The notes below the pieces were generated by a model, which ran no database searches, was not told the DNA's origin, and saw nothing but the letters and a program-made list of their open reading frames with translations. A stretch of DNA of 8,839 nt, taken from positions 1 to 8,839 of the forward strand of contig JABDJE010000097.1 of assembly GCA_013002625.1 (NCBI GenBank), in the 5' to 3' direction. Made by a program: the position numbers and the translations under genes. Shown here in pieces: positions 6,249-8,839 of the stretch (the first letter of the stretch is position 1; each line of letters begins with the position of its first letter). This stretch comes from Saprospiraceae bacterium (lineage in GTDB: Bacteria > Bacteroidota > Bacteroidia > Chitinophagales > Saprospiraceae).

Positions 6249-8043
6249 TGTAATCCAATACCTTATCTCCAACGGTCAGTAATTCTCCCGATACTATGGT
6301 TTTGGCACATGCCTTAACTTTCGGCATTTCATATTTGTAATAGAATTTCATGGTATGCAATTTACTTTCGTAGAAATTGCGACTGATTCCTGTTTCTGAA
6401 TTTAATCGTTCGATTGACTTCAGTCCCATGTGAAGCCATTGCCAGCCGACAACGGTATAGGAAAATAAGTCCATGAAAATAGTGGCATCCGCTAAATAAC
6501 TTTGATACGCCTTTTGCATGGCAAATGGCATAAGATGACCCAAAGTAGATTGGACGGTCTGCATAGCATTTGTCAATTGGTCAGCATAGGGCTTCAATGA
6601 TTCATGCTTTGAGGCTTCTTTGATCGTATGCGTTATTTTTTCCTGTAAGATACCCAGTGCCTTACCTTCTGCCATTGGAATCTTTCTTCCTAAAAGGTCA
6701 AGCGATTGAATGCCGGTAGTACCCTCATAGATAGGCATAATTCGAATGTCTCTATAGTATTGTTGCAGCGGGAAATCCATACAGAAGCCATAGCCTCCTA
6801 GCACTTGCAATCCCTGATCTATGGTATCCTTTCCTTTTTCGGATGGAAATGTTTTAGCCACTGGGGTTAATAATTCCAGTAACAAGTGGTGGGCTTCAGA
6901 ATCTGAATCGTTGTGTACCTTGTCTTCTAATGCACTGCAGTAGAATATAAGCGACAACGCACCTTCAAGAATGGCTTTTTGAAATAGCAGCATTCTTTTA
7001 ACATCGGGATGATTAATGATAATCGTTTGTTCTGCATCGACATTTTTCTTTCCATCCTCGGTCAATGGACGACCTTGAGGTCTTTCCTTCGCGTATTGAA
7101 GCGATGCATAGTAAGCCGCAGTAGCAGTAGAGGCTGCTGTGAGTCCCACATCAATGCGTGCGCCATTCATCATTTGAAACATATAAGATAACCCCTTATT
7201 GGCTTCACCTACCAACCAGCCCTTGCAATTCTCATTTTCTCCAAATACCAGATGAACAGTTGAATAACCTCGTTGTCCAAGTTTTTGGAAATCACTGGCG
7301 GTAAAAACATCGTTGTAGCTAAGCGTTCCATCATCTTCAATGCGATGCTTGGGAATGATAAAAAGCGATATCCCTTTGGTGCCTTTTGGAGCGCCTTCAA
7401 TTCTAGCCAGTGTCAGATGCACAAAGTTGTCGCAACCCTGATGATCACCGCCAGAAATGAATATTTTCTGTCCTTTGATACTATAGCTGCCATCTTCATT
7501 GGGTGCGGCTGATGTTGTAATATCTGACAATGAACTTCCTGCCTGGGGTTCCGTTAATGCCATGGTACCACCCCATTCTCCGGAAAGCATCTTGGGCACA
7601 TATTTATCAAAGAGATCTCTGGTGGCAAAATTGGCTATAAGCGATGCAGCCCCTGCAGTCAAATTCAAATAGCCGGGCAAATTGTTATTGGCACATTGCA
7701 GAATATGTGAAGTTGCTGCAAATATCACACGTGGCATCTGAGATCCCATGTCTTCATATTTAAAGTAAGCGCCCAGGTATCCATTCTCGCCCCCTTCCTT
7801 CATAACCTTTCCAATCTGTTCATGGGAATAGACGACACCATCCTTATAATGTACAGGTTGTTCATCCATTTCTCGGAAATAAGGATAGAATGATTTGTCA
7901 GCCCAATCTTTAATAGAATCTAACAGAATATTGATGCCATCCTGATCGTAATCCTGATAGGCTTCGTATTTAAGAATTTCATCCATATCCAATACCTCAA
8001 ACAGATAAAATCTGAGGTTATCCATATTAATATATTGCGCCAT
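6241..8043 (-). CDS. Acyl-CoA dehydrogenase (600-residue form with C-terminal extension)
   Basis: A FAD enzyme that oxidises acyl-CoA to trans-2-enoyl-CoA, the first step of beta-oxidation, passing electrons to ETF. The order is an N-terminal extension (about 1-40), the helical N domain, the middle beta domain with MALTEPQAGSSLSD (161-174) and KIFISGG (193-199), the C-terminal helical domain with GGYGF (416-420), and RIMPIYEGTTGIQ (434-446), where Glu440 is the expected catalytic base. The remaining ~140 residues are the extra helical domain seen in the ~600-residue acyl-CoA dehydrogenases related to DmdC (PF12806 type), so it is longer than classic ~380-residue family members. Chain-length preference cannot be told. 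The ATG is the natural start; the leader is A/T-rich without Shine-Dalgarno. It is divergent from a FadN-like gene, which supports a beta-oxidation role, and overlaps the hydrolase gene by 8 nt at its 3' end. A methylmercaptopropionyl-CoA dehydrogenase role is possible but not supported by the neighbours. Confidence 0.94.
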   Translation of the reverse strand: MAQYINMDNLRFYLFEVLDMDEILKYEAYQDYDQDGINILLDSIKDWADKSFYPYFREMDEQPVHYKDGVVYSHEQIGKVMKEGGENGYLGAYFKYEDMGSQMPRVIFAATSHILQCANNNLPGYLNLTAGAASLIANFATRDLFDKYVPKMLSGEWGGTMALTEPQAGSSLSDITTSAAPNEDGSYSIKGQKIFISGGDHQGCDNFVHLTLARIEGAPKGTKGISLFIIPKHRIEDDGTLSYNDVFTASDFQKLGQRGYSTVHLVFGENENCKGWLVGEANKGLSYMFQMMNGARIDVGLTAASTATAAYYASLQYAKERPQGRPLTEDGKKNVDAEQTIIINHPDVKRMLLFQKAILEGALSLIFYCSALEDKVHNDSDSEAHHLLLELLTPVAKTFPSEKGKDTIDQGLQVLGGYGFCMDFPLQQYYRDIRIMPIYEGTTGIQSLDLLGRKIPMAEGKALGILQEKITHTIKEASKHESLKPYADQLTNAMQTVQSTLGHLMPFAMQKAYQSYLADATIFMDLFSYTVVGWQWLHMGLKSIERLNSETGISRNFYESKLHTMKFYYKYEMPKVKACAKTIVSGELLTVGDKVLDYIN

Positions 8044-8060
8044 AGTTAAAATATTTATTA

Positions 8061-8086
8061 ATTATCACCTGTGAGACCAAGATAAT
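8061..8086. promoter_or_regulatory. Dyad element upstream of the acyl-CoA dehydrogenase
   Basis: ATTATC (8061-8066) and GATAAT (8081-8086) are perfect inverted copies separated by 14 nt, with a smaller dyad TCAC-CT-GTGA (8065-8074) nested in the left part. On the minus strand a degenerate -7 element (TATCTTGG, 8077-8084, one base from TAnnTTTG) falls inside it, 33 nt before the acyl-CoA dehydrogenase ATG. This would be a sensible place for a regulator, but short AT-rich arms can occur by chance. Confidence 0.3.
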
Positions 8087-8107
8087 CCTAATAAATCTAA
8101 ATTAAAT

Positions 8108-8128
8108 AATTTAACTTAGAGTTAAATT
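8108..8128. promoter_or_regulatory. Palindromic operator candidate upstream of the FadN-like gene
   Basis: Arms AATTTAACT (8108-8116) and AGTTAAATT (8120-8128) are perfect 9-bp inverted copies around a 3-nt TAG centre, with partial symmetry continuing outward on both sides to about 8101-8135. The plus-strand sequence TAACTTAG (8112-8119), one base from the -7 consensus and 21 nt before the FadN-like ATG, lies inside it. A dimeric repressor bound here would block that promoter. An RNA hairpin is less likely because no T run follows the stem in either direction as a clean terminator would need. Confidence 0.45.
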
Positions 8129-8140
8129 TTTAAATAATTC

Positions 8141-8839
8141 ATGAAATATAACATTCGTAAAGCTGCAGTCCTCGGATCAGGTGTAATGGGTTCAGGCATT
8201 GCATGTCATCTCGCAAATATCGGATTGGAAGTTGTCATGTTGGATATTGTTCCCTTCGATCTTAATCCTGAAGAAAAATCCAATACTGCTCAAAGGAACA
8301 GGATAGTTAATGGCGCATTAAAAGCTGCCATCAAGAACAAACCGGCGGCATTATATAAAAAGGATTTTGCCAAGCGTATAACGACCGGCAATTTCGAAGA
8401 TGATTTTGACAAGATAGCTGATGCTGATTGGATCATCGAAGTCGTCATTGAGAAGCTAGACATTAAGCAGCAATTATTTGAACGTGTTGAAGCCATTCGA
8501 AAGGAAGGCGCACTCATCACCTCCAATACATCAAGTATACCCATCAAGATGCTTGTAGAAGGTAGAAGTGATGATTTTAGAGCACATTTCTGTGGAACGC
8601 ATTTCTTTAACCCGCCCAGGTATATGCGCCTCCTTGAAATTATTCCACATGAAGGCTGCAAACAGGATGTTATAGATTTCTTCATGGATTATGGTGAGCG
8701 GTTCCTTGGAAAACAAACGGTGCTTTGCAAAGATACACCTGCCTTTATAGCCAATCGAATTGGGGTTATGTCAGGTTCAAGAATGTTTGAGCTTACCGAA
8801 AAATATGGATTCAAGATTGAAGAGGTGGATGCCTTAACC
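8141..8839 (+). CDS. 3-hydroxyacyl-CoA dehydrogenase / enoyl-CoA hydratase, FadN-like (3' end outside window)
   Basis: The first 233 codons are present and still open at the window end. The N-terminus carries the NAD-binding GSGVMGSG (12-19) with Asp35 at the end of the second strand. Later come SNTSS (128-132) holding the active-site Ser, His154 in GTHFFNP, Glu166 in LLEIIP (the His-Glu pair), and DTPAFIANRIG. The arrangement KAAVLGSG, ADWIIEVV, GRSDDF and AHF-GTHFFNP matches Bacillus FadN, a ~790-residue protein with an enoyl-CoA hydratase domain after the dehydrogenase domains, rather than the ~290-residue single-domain Hbd. The insert with KPAALY (67-72) also fits FadN. It carries out the hydration and second oxidation of beta-oxidation, directly after the step of the divergent acyl-CoA dehydrogenase. 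A thiolase gene would be expected downstream but is not in view. The ATG at 8141 follows an A/T-rich leader with no Shine-Dalgarno. Confidence 0.93.
   Translation, partial: MKYNIRKAAVLGSGVMGSGIACHLANIGLEVVMLDIVPFDLNPEEKSNTAQRNRIVNGALKAAIKNKPAALYKKDFAKRITTGNFEDDFDKIADADWIIEVVIEKLDIKQQLFERVEAIRKEGALITSNTSSIPIKMLVEGRSDDFRAHFCGTHFFNPPRYMRLLEIIPHEGCKQDVIDFFMDYGERFLGKQTVLCKDTPAFIANRIGVMSGSRMFELTEKYGFKIEEVDALT

Noticed and set aside
7994..8018. Interrupted inverted repeat (ACCT / AGGT with inner CAGAT / ATCTG) in the first codons of the acyl-CoA dehydrogenase.
   Set aside because: It is inside coding sequence, needs a 4-nt bulge, and the codons encode an ordinary N-terminus; not enough to claim a regulatory hairpin.
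8290..8685. A 131-codon open frame on the minus strand inside the FadN-like gene.
   Set aside because: It lies wholly antisense to a strongly conserved dehydrogenase domain and its Ser/Leu/Met-rich translation has no recognisable domain; it is a shadow.

Overview
The window looks like ordinary chromosome of an AT-rich member of the Bacteroidota, possibly near the Saprospiria, though the finer placement is a guess. Three things point there. Start codons lack Shine-Dalgarno sequences and sit behind A/T-rich leaders. The one clear promoter element, upstream of tpiA, fits the Bacteroidota -7 consensus TAnnTTTG. The first gene encodes the C-terminus of a Bacteroidota-type outer-membrane beta-barrel ending in an aromatic residue. 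I see no rRNA, tRNA, CRISPR array, insertion sequence, phage gene or other sign of recent transfer.

Layout: (1) 3-374, the 3' end of an outer-membrane beta-barrel gene, closed by a strong intrinsic terminator at 399-436. (2) 437-669, an AT-rich gap, then an SRPBCC-fold gene (670-1128) convergent with, and overlapping by 8 nt, tpiA (triosephosphate isomerase, minus strand). (3) A compact 81-nt divergent promoter region between tpiA and ppk1 (polyphosphate kinase 1), which starts at TTG. (4) Downstream of ppk1, a tight three-gene plus-strand group: a membrane fatty-acid desaturase, a small Rof-like (Rho-binding antiterminator) protein starting at GTG, and an alpha/beta hydrolase with an Asp nucleophile that resembles the animal MEST/PEG1 proteins. 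(5) An acyl-CoA dehydrogenase on the minus strand, again overlapping its convergent neighbour by exactly 8 nt. (6) A 97-nt divergent control region with two dyad-symmetric elements, then the start of a FadN-like 3-hydroxyacyl-CoA dehydrogenase cut off by the window end.

Functionally, the right end is a divergently arranged fatty-acid beta-oxidation module (dehydrogenation of acyl-CoA, then hydration and 3-hydroxyacyl oxidation). Next to it is a small group that edits or hydrolyses lipids (desaturase, hydrolase) with a possible transcription-termination modulator. tpiA and ppk1 link central carbon metabolism and polyphosphate storage through a shared promoter region. No novel defence or mobile system is evident. 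The items most worth a second look are the Rof-like gene inside the lipid operon, the MEST-like hydrolase, the palindrome over the candidate fadN-like promoter, and the two terminator-less 8-nt convergent overlaps.
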